Part shown: one piece after another, positions 37,201 through 48,425 of the stretch
Layout: every line of letters begins with the position of its first letter
Numbering within the stretch: the stretch's first letter is position 1
Assembly (NCBI GenBank): GCA_000469685.2
Contig: LS997565.1
Location: forward strand, 10,794,505-10,858,504
DNA length: 64,000 bases
Direction: 5' to 3'
Origin: Haemonchus contortus
Lineage: Eukaryota > Nematoda > Chromadorea > Rhabditida > Trichostrongylidae
Notes under the pieces: model-generated
What the model was told of the DNA's origin: nothing
What the model saw: the letters and a program-made list of their open reading frames with translations, nothing else
The model's database searches: none
Made by a program: the position numbers and the translations under genes

Positions 37201-39493
37201 TTCAGGAGCATGAGTGACTCAACTCTGCGAAGGCATGTCGAAGAAGTGCGACGAAAAAACGAACCGTCTACAAAGGTGTGTTGTGGAGTATTCTTCACCG
37301 GACCATTGTTTATAGAGCTGCTTCAGAGTTCGCCTACTAGCCTTCAAGCCTATTTCACTCTTGGCTCACCGACTAGTGAGAAAGGGATCAGAAAGAGGTT
37401 TTCGCAACGGCGAATGGCTGGAAAGGACAACGAACTACATCTGTTGGAGGCAAATTTCTTTGATGTTCTTTTTTCTAGATATTCGGATATTTCAGTTCTC
37501 CTCACCTGTCCCCCTTTCAAGTAATGGTTACTAGTTCAGTGGGAGAAGAAAATCTGAAAGGTTCGTCGAGAGCATGCGAAAAAGACTCTCAATTAAGAAA
37601 TTCCCTTCAGATTAGAAGAGTAGGTGTCCTAAAGGGAGCAGAGACGAGACCAAGCGAACTGTGTGCTATGAGTGAGAGGGAACGGGAAAGATCCAGGTTC
37701 CAATCAATCGACCTTTACAAATACGCAATTTGGTGGGTGTGGGGCGCGACTTGAGGCCCAAGAAACATCACAGATCATCCTCTCAATCACCTTCTTATTC
37801 ATGCCTGACCTTCCTTTTCCCGTTTCGCTTTTCGATTTCGCTTTCGTTCGATTCGCTTTTTGTCTTGTTTACAAGAGGAAATCGTGATGAATAGCTTTGC
37901 AGAATCTCACTCCCAAACATACATCTGAAGACTTCTATCTCCGTTCACCACGCTTGCCGTTGCCAGAATTCAAACCAACAGACACAGATGGTGGGAACCT
38001 CTACACTGTTATTTTTAACTGTAATAAAGGTTTAATGTGTGCTAGGTCCGGAACTAAGTCAAGCTGAATTGGAAAGTCTGATGGCAGTGTACGATCGTCC
38101 GCTCGATGACTATCTAGAAATGTTTATTCAGGTTCCTTTCTCATCCCAATAGCGAACCCACTTGTGGTTCTAACGTGCCCATTCATCGATTCCTGCTTTG
38201 ACCACAACTTCATTTCAGTTCGGCTACGTTCTTCTCTTCTCCCCAGCTTTTCCACTCGCAGCTTTCTGTGCCGTTGTGAACAACGTAGTTGAAATTCGTG
38301 TGGATGCCTTCAAACTCTGCAACACTGTTCAACGGCCGTTCGGAAGGCAAGTGAAGGATATTGGAGCCTGGCAGAAGGCAATGGAGGTATGGTATTTCAG
38401 TAGTATAAGTATTGTCTCAGTTCTCAGTTCTAGAAAGTACAATTTCTTCCACCAACTCACCATGGAAGGCAGTACTTAAAATTTTTGTTATAGTTGAGAT
38501 CAACAGCCTTTGAGTTTTTGTCAATAAAAATCAAATAACGGATCCCCATGGTTGCACACAATTGCTACCAGCCTAAGACCTCCGCACTTGGAAATTACTG
38601 CTCAAAATTACAGAAGTAGTATGTAAAGTCTATCGAACTTTGTTTCTATTCTTTCATTTGAGTGTTATACCGTCAACGGACCGTTTACTGCATTTTTCAG
38701 CTGCTTGGAATGGTTGGTGTGATGGTGAATTGCGCCCTTATTGGTCAGTCTGGATTGGTGCAACGGATATGGCCAGATTTGAGTTGGGGTGGACAGGTAC
38801 GGTATTCGTACATTTCTGAAACAGAAAGAACGTGACTACCTTGAACCCGTTTGATTCCTGTGTGGGAAGGAACATTCGAAAAAAAACTTTTGTTTGCTCT
38901 CGAAATTTTCACCCCCTCCGTGGTCCTATGTTATCCCCGTGGTTTGATTCGGAGGCTTGATATCCATCACAAAAGTGGGCGATGACTTCATCTCCCCCGC
39001 CTTCCCATGTAAGGAGTCTTGGACATTTTGCTCCTACTGGAGGACGTGGCACACATCAAATCCCTTTAAATTCCATCTTGGTCGAGCCCTTACCAGTAAC
39101 AGAACCGTTTAGATTTTGATCGTTGTGGTATTGGAGCACATTATACTTGCGTCGAAGATCTTCATCGATTTGGCAGTTCCAGACGTTCCGTATTGGATCC
39201 GAATAGAAACGGCAAAGCAAGAACACTACAGAAGGGAAGCATTCAAGGTGGGGAGGAGTAGAAAGAGAGGAAAACTGGGACTATTGAGTGGATGATTTCA
39301 GCGAGAATCCAGAATGTTGTCGTCGACTCGGACGAGCTGTGATTCTTCACCCATCAACGATGTGTTCGATATGAGGCATCGTTCACTAGCTGATAATCGT
39401 TTACAAAGGCGGAGCGTCACACCGGCCTGTCGGATAAGTGTCGTCAGAAGGGATCGTGATAGTCGTGACAGTAACTGTATCGATGATTACTGA
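31261..39493 (+). CDS. anoctamin, ANO8 type (TMEM16 family)
   Basis: Twenty exons agree in phase: 31261-31360, 31481-31572, 32481-32635, 33045-33140, 33499-33597, 33775-33882, 33956-34032, 34702-34866, 34921-35002, 35126-35213, 35634-35755, 35815-35945, 36341-36453, 37206-37275, 37903-37990, 38046-38131, 38219-38386, 38701-38796, 39113-39247, 39302-39493 (about 753 residues). The N-terminal cytosolic domain carries [15 protein letters not shown]. The anoctamin core runs from [15 protein letters not shown] (~residue 190) to the C-terminal helix. Calcium-site residues of the family are kept: Asn in TRQITQN, Glu in YLEMFIQFGY, Glu and Asp in [10 protein letters not shown]. Relatives act as Ca2+-dependent lipid scramblases, channels or ER-plasma membrane tethers. 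The long acidic insert of human ANO8 is almost absent. The start codon and first exon were not found; the first listed exon might begin at 31236. The gene converges on the copper transporter gene. Confidence 0.93.
36925..37130 (+). mobile_element. decayed SINE in anoctamin intron 13
   Basis: Matches the SINE family in two collinear blocks: CCCGGGGCAACCAAGCTATC near 36940, and GGACAAAAGTACAGG...TTTGCTGACCACC near 37095-37128, compared with GGATAAAAGCACTGA...CGGCTGACCACC in the 265 copy. The head is lost. Confidence 0.55.
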
Positions 39494-40262
39494 TCGCTAG
39501 CATTCCATCAGGTCCTTTTGGTATTTGTACAAAGTATTGGAATATGTGTGTTCAGATGGGTTACAGCTTTATCAAATTTGTACATAAAGCTTTTATGAGT
39601 ATGTTTTCTACGAGTACCCGTTGCCAAAGTTTCAGTTCTGGCAGATGCCCATGCCAAGGTGTAAAAGTTGTAAGCGGTATCTTCCTTGGAAACCCGTCAT
39701 GCCAGTGTATTCAGGAATATATATCTTTTTCTTTCCAAATAGATTTCCCTCGACGATAACAATTGCTAGCCAAGCAGTTCAAAAATTTGCTGGTCCTCGC
39801 GCTCGTAGATAGTTGGACGAGTTTCCAGGACAAAAACTCTACTCAAAACTCAGTCAAAGAATTCGAGGCACAGTCTGGCTGTAACGGATGAATCTCCGGC
39901 TCTAAAGGATAACACATGTGTGAGCCACTGTCGCCTGAAAGAACGGCTTGGATAATGCTCGAAGGGCCCAAAGATTGTCTTCAACGCATACCATGCTCAG
40001 ATGAGGCTGAGTTTTACGCAATTGCACAAGAAAGGAATCTCGTCCAAAAGCCTCTTCCGTTCCGTGTCGTCTCTACAATCTCGAACAGCAACCTACTCTG
40101 GCTAATTCTAAACCGGATTTTTGCCTTATGCATTCTTCACGAACACTTCCGTAACTTGAGTTGAAAAACGTATCACGAAATTATTGAAATGTGCCTCTCA
40201 GATTACAGCAAAGTTGAGTGTGAGTGGCAAATTCTAAAAGGTTCATTATTATTATCACTCAG

Positions 40263-42163
40263 TCAATCAGTTTTAAAACGTCTAGTTCCAAATAGGTAAT
40301 GACCAATGGCTAAGCCAATGCACAGTGAAAGACAAAGCCATACAGAAAATGTCATAAATACTAACATCAATAGATATGCCATTACCGTTTGCAAAACATA
40401 CAGTGCTACGTCAGTGTAATGAGAAGGGTTGGATAAGTGCGACCACCACCTGAAATACAGTGATTTAAAGAGTTGCAAGGGTCTCTAGGTAAACTTAATG
40501 GACCTTATCGCTAGCCAAACCAAGTTTCCACCTATCTCCATAGCAATGCTCTACGGAGATAGGTGGAAACTTAGCAGCGTGGGCCTATATCGGTTCCCTA
40601 GTTAATCACTCTAAGTTTACTTCCACTAGTCGAGTTATTTACGACTTATAGTAATGGCGATCTCTGAAGCAATTTTGAGAGGAGTGAGTGATATTTTCTA
40701 CATATGTGTTCATTTGAACAAATATAATCTTACGTTTTCTCCGCAGGGCGACAAACTTCGTAAGCCCAACGTAGCCACCTGAACACGTTCTTTTTAGGGT
40801 AATAACAGTTTACTTAAACAGTCTACAGAAGTAATTTACTGTATTTCGGTATATAGAGATGCGACAAGGTGAAAGGTAACTAATGTTTTGGATAAGCCAG
40901 TCAAATACTCATTGCAACTTGAGTGATAGATTTCAATTGCTAATGCTCTTGAGTGGGGTGTAACTAGGGGTTCATATGGAAGATGATGCCAGTCCATGAA
41001 TCATTTCCCGAAATGGGACTTATATGGCCAATTGAAGTCAGTAATATTATTCCCCAAGTTCTAATAACTCCTCGAACGACAAAAATTCAAAGTCGGCTTG
41101 GCAGTGCAAGTGTCGCAAAGGGGACTAGCAACGCGACCAGTTCCTTTCTTAACGGAATCCATGACGACTGTCACCTTTTGATTCTGATAATTGCTCCGGA
41201 TTTTTTATTCCAACAAGGAATTGGAGTACTGGAATTCATGATTAAAAGTAATTACCTCATAGCTTCGAGTCCTATCGCAAGTACCACAATGATACAGCAT
41301 GACCATACCATGGCTGTAAATCGAAAAAAAATTGATACGTGGATTTAGAATTTTTTTGAAAATCTAATTTTAGAACTGAAAAAATTCGAAGAAAAGAAAA
41401 AAGATGTTGTATGATTGCTCTCGGACACGCTTTTTTCACAAATTCAGTCACTAATGTACATAATGTCAGTCACTTAGGAAATTCTTCTTAGGTGTGCAGG
41501 GAGAAAGGGAAGGAAAGGGAAGAAGGGCTTCACGAGAACAAGCCTGGTGCTAGTTAACCTATGCTGAAAATTTGATTCATGGATGTGCATCGATGGAAAA
41601 CAATGTTTCTTACCATATCCGCGATTTTGACATCCAAGAATACCTCCTCAAGGAATCATCGAGGATTCTAGCTCAAAAAAATCAGGAGAACAGAATAACT
41701 TGGAATTCCTCAAAATAATCAGAATCCGCTTGCCTCGTTGTAGAAGCTGAATTCAATTTACAAAATTCAGCTTCTACAGCGAGTCAAGCTGATTTCAATA
41801 ATATAAGTACCTACCACTTGCTAAATCGTCTGAGGAACGTTACAATTAGACGATACAAAGTTAGCCATGAGTAAAGAAAATCGCTGTGAAATCAGTTCAT
41901 GACTGTGGAAAAACTTCGAATGAATTCACTCCTGAAGCTGTTTTTCTCAACTATTTTTACTTCTCATGGTAAGCGGAGGTTCCTTTCAGATTCTTAGTAT
42001 TTTCGTCAGTGCTATCATGAAGAATAGCTGATCACTGATAATCATTAAAAAATCTAAAAAAAAAACAAATCTTACTTTCAACATCTTGAATCCACCAATC
42101 CTTGAAGAGGAGAGTGTCGTTCACATGTGTGTGAAACCACATCCACATCTTTCTTCCACCCAT
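40263..42163 (-). CDS. Ctr-type copper transporter
   Basis: Four exons on minus agree in phase: 42163-42076, 41313-41256, 40778-40734, 40449-40263, giving 125 residues. The N-terminus MGGRKMWMWFHTHVNDTLLF, with Met and His, fits the copper-collecting outer face. TM1 is MVWSCCIIVVLAIGLEAM, then a short basic cytosolic loop (WLRWAYEVCRPAEKT). TM2 contains the family MxxxM motif (MLVFM) and TM3 the GxxxG motif (GLAIG), ending LFGTRRFKTD. Ctr proteins form trimers that import Cu(I) across the plasma or endolysosomal membrane; the two Met of TM2 line the pore and GxxxG packs TM3. It is short for the family, lacking a long Met/His-rich tail. Introns 1 and 3 hold hairpins. It is convergent with the anoctamin gene, stops 770 bases apart. 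Confidence 0.92.
40522..40572. repeat. perfect hairpin in Ctr intron 3
   Basis: Arms 40522-40539 and 40555-40572 (AAGTTTCCACCTATCTCC and its complement) match over all 18 bases around a 15-base loop. It lies wholly inside intron 3 of the copper transporter gene. Confidence 0.85.
41728..41789. repeat. near-perfect hairpin in Ctr intron 1
   Basis: Arms 41728-41753 and 41764-41789 pair over 26 bases with two differences, one of which would be a G-U pair in RNA, and a 10-base loop. The length and loop resemble a short microRNA precursor stem. Confidence 0.8.
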
Positions 42164-44014
42164 CTTAGGTTCACCAGCCAACTACCGTGGATACCAATGT
42201 AATTAAATTTTTTCAAGAAAAGTCGGAATCTAGAAATCAAAAACAAAATCAAAATCGGTAAGAAAGCACGAGCAGTAGAGGGCAGATGGATTGAATAACT
42301 TCAGGAAGAGCTCCGATTGAAGAAACACAATCCCTGTTCATGCCTAGTTTGCAGCAAAGAATATCTCTCATGCTCAACCAGGTGGTGGCTTTATTATTTG
42401 ATTCGAGAATAGACACACAACGGTCTCAGTCCAGTTTGTCGTCATGCATGAGCAGTCGGCTGGTTACTGAGTACAACACGACCGACTCTCAATGGGATCA
42501 AGGCTTGGATTCAGGTCAAAAAATAGATACGGAAAATTGCTTAGGGATGCAGTCTAGCAAAGGAAAATGGCAGTTGGATCAGTAGAATTCAGTTTTCCTC
42601 CACACGTTAGAATAATGAATGATTTTTTCTCTACGCAGGAGCGATGTGACAAAAAAGTTGTAAAAAAGAGACGTGCAACTGAGCTTTGGCTTCAAAAATT
42701 ATGATGAATGTAAGAACTCTGACCATCTCAGTGCATTAGGCATTCTCCTCCTCTCCACTCTCTTTCCAAAAATAGGTCTTTGTTTGTTTGTTTGTTTGTT
42801 TGTCTGTCTGTTTGTTGGCTTGTCTGCTTGTTGGGGGCATGGTATGTTTGTCTAAAGAGTTGGGCTCAAAAACACTGAGTCGTTACAGAAGAATTGATCG
42901 ATTGATTGATCAGGATTATGTAGTATTACCAATATATCGATTGGCTGTGGCTGAGTAAACTGACCGTTAAGCATATCGCGAATTACTTCCCACGATGCGA
43001 AGGCCGGGGCCATAATTCGAAGATAGGGGCCTGGTGTGGGGAAAACTGAACCAACAAAAATTCACAGAGGAAAGAATGAGAAATGTAGAGCAAATTAAGA
43101 CAATTAAAAGGATCTCCAGTATGAAAAAGAAGGAGCTTCTCAACAAGAAAAATCTCTCATCAATCAATATGGTCTGCCAATGAACTGATAACAAGGTAGA
43201 CCTATGGGTGGACAGTCCTCCTCTGCTTACTCCGCATATAGTCACGTTGGGTTGAGAAGAAATCATACTCTATGAAACGAACTTGAAATTTTGTTCAACA
43301 AAAACTATTAAGCCAATTTCTCCATGCTCAAGGACGAAATTCGAATCGAACAATGGGTGAGCTTGCCCAACCTCTTGCAAGGCTCCTACATAGTGATACT
43401 CGCCTAGTCGTAGAAGGGCCTGGTTGTACGGATTTTCCTGTTGGAATTTCCGATTTATCGCAAGGTCACCTTTACCTACCTCTCCAAATCTCCATAATTA
43501 AATTAGTACCCCATGTGAGGATATGAACTCTCCGGTCCCAATTTGGCTTGCATCGATCCAAATCGTTTTCAATGTCCGATACGATTAACGTCTTCAGTAG
43601 AATCTTATTTGCTCATTATAGAGTGTTTTCAGAAATCTACTATTGATCTGAATTGCCTCCTACACCATGACCGTTGCTGCTTCATATTGCTTTGTATAGG
43701 GATCTTTTGTCCTCCTCCTAGGCAGGTCTTTGAACTGCTGTATGACAGAATTCTGTGCTTCTCGGCCATCACATTATTAGCGCAATGCTCTCAGCTGTAT
43801 GTCTTTTGCATTTGCTTCAACTGACTTGGGAACCTACTATTCAGCAATCATGGATTGCAAAAGAATCCTGACGACTCTGTTTTATTCTTCTCACAGCCGA
43901 TTTCACATGGTTATAACTTTTTCGAATCTGATTCGGCCTCAGTAGAAGCTTAGGCCCCCGTAACTCTGTGCGTTTCTACTCGTTTTACACAACCAACATT
44001 CACATCTATAGCAA
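42164..44014. other. intergenic, no gene recognised
   Basis: Contains the Ctr upstream region (which needs to hold its promoter) and a TTTG-type microsatellite at 42779-42830. No further exon supported. Confidence 0.45.
42779..42830 (+). repeat. (TTTG)n microsatellite
   Basis: About 50 bases of TTTG repeats passing into TCTG and degenerate units. Confidence 0.85.
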
Positions 44015-44020
44015 TTTATT
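44015..44020 (-). terminator. poly(A) signal AATAAA, secreted-protein gene A
   Basis: AATAAA on minus, 34 bases after the stop codon at 44054. Confidence 0.65.
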
Positions 44021-44053
44021 CGGAATACATAGATTACAAAAATTATGCGCTCC

Positions 44054-44585
44054 CTAATTTTCATTTTTCTTACATTTATGTATCGAATCGATGAAGTCCG
44101 CTGCGGAGACGTTTTTAACTTCCGATTTTGAAGAATCATACAGCAGGTAAGCGGGTCGCTTGTTCTGTAATAGAATTTTTGTAGGCTAGCTATGTTGAAC
44201 AAGAAGCAGAAGTAAGGATGAGGTCACGGAGAACCCTCTTTAGTTAGCCGCGTACCTTTGGTGATCGTGAAAGAATTACACTAGGAGGGAAATTTGAGTA
44301 GTCTCTTATGATCATGTCGTCTTCGTGTTCTTCCACTGGGAACTCGAGGACTAGGTCACCACCATCCTGGAAATGTCCTGGTTTTCCTACGAGACTGCAC
44401 TGTTTTTGAAAAATAAGTGAACTAATGAAGCGACGACATACAAATTTCTTAAGAAGCTTGAAGGGAAGTTTGAAACCTCCGTAAGACTTCTTGAAACCGT
44501 CGAATTTATCATATTCAATTTGTGAACAGTCCTCGGCTGCTGAATATGCCACACAGAATAGAATGGCCAAAGTGAATGGTTGCAT
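44054..44585 (-). CDS. small secreted protein, tandem copy A
   Basis: Three exons on minus, all phase 0: 44585-44442, 44366-44256, 44164-44054, giving 121 residues. The first ~16 residues (MQPFTLAILFCVAYSA) form a signal peptide. The mature protein has an early Cys (EDCSQIEYDKF) and a late Cys (IHKCKK), which could form a disulfide, and an acidic middle LVLEFPVEEHEDDMI. A TATA box lies ~65 bases upstream of the ATG and AATAAA follows the stop, so promoter and 3' end are both visible. It is a paralogue of the gene at 47435-47988. The family was not recognised; it may be nematode-specific. Confidence 0.78.
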
Positions 44586-44648
44586 CTTTGCGAGTAGGTG
44601 ACTAGAATAGGAAGGACAGTAAATTATGATTTTCCGCTCATCCCTGAG

Positions 44649-44656
44649 CTTTTATA
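44649..44656 (-). promoter_or_regulatory. TATA box, secreted-protein gene A
   Basis: TATAAAAG on minus, about 64 bases upstream of the ATG at 44585. The paralogue has TTTATAAA at the same distance. Confidence 0.6.
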
Positions 44657-44904
44657 TCCATCATCGTCGAAAAGGGTTCTGACGTTGCGAACCCTCTGTG
44701 AACATAGCTGTATTCAGGGAAAAATATTCGGCCGAGCTTGCTCCATGAAAAAAGTTAAATGACGTCGAACAATTTCGTAACAAATGTTCCGATGACTTTG
44801 AGAGCCATTCCACTGTGTCGCCCTAGAAGCAATTCCACAAGCAGAACATATCTTCATGTGTTGTCGTCCAAGGGTTTTTATCGCGTAACTATTTTCTGTG
44901 TTCG

Positions 44905-45020
44905 CTCCCGCGGCAGGCGGCAGTGGTTTGGCGACGATTACTGTATCCTTCTACTGGAACTTTGAATCTCCCGCTTCATAGCGTGCGACTTCGCGCGATC
45001 GGGTGCGGCGAGCGTGGCAC
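44905..45020 (+). repeat. GC-rich dispersed repeat, copy 1
   Basis: Carries GCAGGCGGCAGTGGTTTGGCG, a TTTGAATCTCCCGC block and GCGTGCGACTTCGCGCGATCG (landmarks in order). The same order occurs on the opposite strand at 48305-48425. One copy lies upstream of each of the two secreted-protein genes. Confidence 0.6.
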
Positions 45021-45135
45021 GCCCCTCAGGGAGAAGTTACCACACCCTTTCCCTTGCCCCCTGCTCTTTTCACTTACTTTCCTTTACTCAACCGAGACCC
45101 CGCTGCTCTCGTCTTTTTATTGGCTTTTATGTTAA

Positions 45136-45767
45136 CCCTTTGACGACAATGCCCATTTCGACGTGACGCGCCCATGGGACCACGCCCCTTTCCTCTCGTG
45201 CGCGCCTGGCACCTACCGGTGGGTGCGTGCCATGGTCCCAAGGGTAACTCCTTTGTCTGACTCAATAAGTTTAGCAATATTTCGCTTGAAATGGAAGTAT
45301 CAAAATATTATTTCATCCATTATAATTAAGTAAGGCTTGAAAATGGAGTTTGGATCCAATGTGGGACAAATTCTGGAAATAATGTAAGTAAAAATGCGTA
45401 TTACATTAAGATTCTTTAGTATCAAATTATGCTTTACTAGTGCGCCTGCTAAGAAAGTGAAAACACAGTGCAACAGTTGTTACGGCTTTTACTGTCTGCA
45501 ATCTTTCCGAGATGAACAAAAATCTTGCGGAACTACCTAGGTTTTTTATTCAGTGATACCCCCATTGTGTATATACGTTTGTAATGAATAAGCTTTAATA
45601 AAACAGTGATGTGGACCATGTTGAATATAAATACCATGAAGTTAGTTATTAATAATGAAAATATCAAATAAGCTTCAAATGTGCAAATAAAGAAAAAAAC
45701 ATGGTGGCACCCAACATTGGGTGCCATGGTCCCATGAGCCAGTCATAGTGGCATGGTCGTCAAAGGG
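45136..45767. mobile_element. piggyBac-type MITE
   Basis: Terminal inverted repeats CCCTTTGACGACAATGCC and its near-complement (one difference) are flanked by TTAA on both sides (45132-45135, 45768-45771). TTAA targets and CCC termini are diagnostic of piggyBac. The 632-bp interior has no transposase; GCCATGGTCCCA-type motifs recur near both ends, as expected for subterminal transposase sites. Confidence 0.85.
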
Positions 45768-45771
45768 TTAA

Positions 45772-47433
45772 GCAGACGTAATTTCGTAATCTTGTGAGAC
45801 TTTCGAATCACATGTTGAGACGAAATAACAGCACTTGAAAAGTACATCAATTCAAAATAACTTTTTTTTTACCTATACGAATTTGTTTCTTGCTGTACAG
45901 GTCACTGGTACAGGGAGATGACGGCCATCGGAGGCTTCTTGTGTTTAACTGGAAGTCTTTTACAGATCAGCTAAATATGTAGTCACAAAATATTGTGAGA
46001 AATTTTATGTTGCATAAGTTGGGTAGATGAGAAGATCACTTGGGCGAAAAGCTGAGATAAGATAGGATTTGGACGCTTGACCGACTTACACGCCTCGGTG
46101 CTCTCCTTTATTCCTGAGGCTTAATTTACAAAAGTTATGTTCTTCTCCCAAACGTTCTTAAGCACCATTATGGGCTTGCGTAGTCGGCTATTCTTCCTTC
46201 TTTGCGTTCTTGCAGTCAGAGTAGGAAAAAAGCCTTCCCCTTCCTACCTACCTACTTTTCATCCAAATCAGATTCCGTGATGGTAGCAACTCAATGGAAT
46301 CCGGTGCCTATACAATCCTGTGACCCATATGAAGTGTGACGTAGAAAACTAGCATCAAAATTATACAAATCAAACCAAAAAGGAAACATTTACTCCTACA
46401 CAATCATCACAAAATTGTGCACAACATATCACATTTCGCATGCAGATTGACCATATTCAGCTTTGAGCACCCAACCTCTTTCGGAAGTTTTCAAGAATGC
46501 GCGCAATCGCTTTCAATCCCCGCTTTTTTCAAAGGGTCCAAAGACCTGTGTTTGAAAGCGGTGGCTTTTTGCTCCAGAACCGTTCATACAGCAAAATCCA
46601 CACGATTGAGATTGGAGAATTTGAAGGTCAAACCTGCTCCGCCCCAAAAACATGGAAGCGTGGTTTCACAATAATGCAGCATCTTCTTTGCGCTGTGGGT
46701 TGGTGCGTAATCCTGGGAATGGTTTAGCTGACGATCATCGCGTTCCTTTCCGCCCAAGGGTCACCGCATTCTCCTGCCCAGAAGCCCATAAGTTGATTTT
46801 TTATTGCCCGTCACACTTCATGTGGGTCACCCTGAACTCCCTGCTGAAGAAAAGATAAATGTTTATTAATGGTTACCGTAGTGGAGATCACCAACGTCTG
46901 TAAAAGTTATATTGACATACAAGGCATGAAAGCCGTGTCATTGTGACAGCTGCCATGTGAAAGTGTTCTACTTCTTTGGTACCAGCAACAGCATTCATGG
47001 CAGCACACACTTTGTGAGATGTCTAGGTTCTGTCAGAGTTTAGGAAAGTAGTCCTTCTACCATCATAACAGACCACCTGGTTAGGTAGCCCTGAGTTCTA
47101 CGTTAAGTAGAAATTTAATTTTATCTGCTCATCGCTAACTATTTACCTATTGATCGGTCTGAATTTTCCTTTTGTTTCAGATATCGGAACAATGCTTGAA
47201 TCAAAGTTTCTAATCAAATGGTGTTTAATAGAATGGAGCAATCTTCCGTATTTTGAAAGTGAATTCGAACTTTTTTCTGGGAAGGCTTCAGATAATTCTG
47301 TGGTGTTTTTCTCCCACCCGATCCACCTACAAAGATCATATCTTTTTCGGAACACAACTCAAAGCGTAGTGAAGGCCAAACCCATGTAACTGAGTACTTC
47401 TGCTCTTCTTACACAACCAAATCTAATTTGTAA
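45772..47433. other. intergenic, no gene recognised
   Basis: Lies between the two secreted-protein paralogues. Several short overlapping open frames on +, none with splice support. Confidence 0.4.
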
Positions 47434-47434
47434 T

Positions 47435-47988
47435 TTATTCAGAATCATGATCTTTAAGGTTCTTGCATATATGCAAGGAATCAATGAATTCTGCTGCTGA
47501 GATGTTGGCAACTTCTGGTTTCGAAGAATCATGCTTCAAGTAGATGGGTCGCTTGTCCTGAAATAAACTTTTTATAACCACTTCTAAGAATTGTCGAACG
47601 AAATCTTAGTGAGAATCTCGTCCTTTCCGACGGATGGCTTTTTTCAGCTTGGGCGCGTACCTGTCGCGAAAGAATGACCGTAGGAGGGAAGGAAAGATAG
47701 TTCCTTGTAATCATATCGTCATCGTGTTCTTCCACTGGAAATTCAAGGACTAAATCGCCATCATCCTGCAAAGGGTTTTGATTGCACCGCTCTACAAAAA
47801 ATATTCTAAAAAGGAATTGACTGGATGAGAACGTACGAATAGTTCCTTGTAACGAGAAGCCTGGGAAGCTTGTAGGATTTCGAGTAGGATTCATTGAATT
47901 TTCCAAATTTCTCGTATTCAATTTGTGAACATTTCTTGGGTACCGAATATGCCACGCAGAAGAGAGCGAATAGAATGATTGGATTCAT
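47435..47988 (-). CDS. small secreted protein, tandem copy B
   Basis: Paralogue of copy A: signal peptide MNPIILFALFCVAYSV, CSQIEYEKF, LVLEFPVEEHDDDMI, ISAAEFIDSLHICKN. Exon 2 (47765-47661) and exon 3 (47557-47435) are clear and in phase. The end of exon 1 is not: the good donor TTC|GTACGT (near 47833) would break the frame, while in-phase donors (GTTCTC or GTTACA) are weak. The gene may therefore use a poor donor, or be frameshifted and non-functional. The stop codon overlaps AATAAA (47434-47439). TATA is at 48052-48059. Confidence 0.65.
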
Positions 47989-48051
47989 TACTATGAATAG
48001 AAGACGAGAATGTATAGAATACGAAATCATGATGTTCCATTGATTCTACGG

Positions 48052-48059
48052 TTTATAAA
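48052..48059 (-). promoter_or_regulatory. TATA box, secreted-protein gene B
   Basis: TTTATAAA, about 64 bases upstream of the ATG at 47988, the same spacing as in copy A. Confidence 0.55.
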
Positions 48060-48304
48060 CCCATCATTATTGAATAGTATGCTGACGTTACCATTACTTC
48101 GTTAATATAGCTGCATATTCTGGAGTCTCTGGTAAACATAGATTGCGCCTGCGCCATGAGAAGAAGGACCAGTTGACATCAATTAACTTCGCAGCAACTG
48201 TTCTGATGACTCCGATAGCCGTTTTCGCGAGGATTTCTCAAAAATACAACCACATACAAACGAAGTATAGACACACTTCGCCTTTAAAACCGTGTCGCTC
48301 TCTC

Positions 48305-48425
48305 TGCACTCGATAGCGCGCAGTCGCACGCTGAGAAGGGACAGCTTTCAATTCCTGGAGGGAAGTTAAGGTAGCAGCGCGAAATCACCACTGCCTGCGG
48401 GGAGAATTCAAGAAGGACCGAAACC
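48305..48425 (-). repeat. GC-rich dispersed repeat, copy 2
   Basis: Inverted relative of 44905-45020: on minus it reads CGCAGGCAGTGGTGATTTCG, a GGAATTGAAAGCTGTCCC block and GCGTGCGACTGCGCGCTATC in the same order. Confidence 0.6.

Noticed and set aside
41175..41228. Alternative third exon of the Ctr gene
   Set aside because: Phase fits but the intron before it would be only 27 bases; the exon at 40734-40778 has better splice sites and a more typical Ctr loop.
40983..41348. 121-codon open frame on +
   Set aside because: It is antisense to exon 2 and intron 2 of the phase-consistent copper transporter gene on minus.
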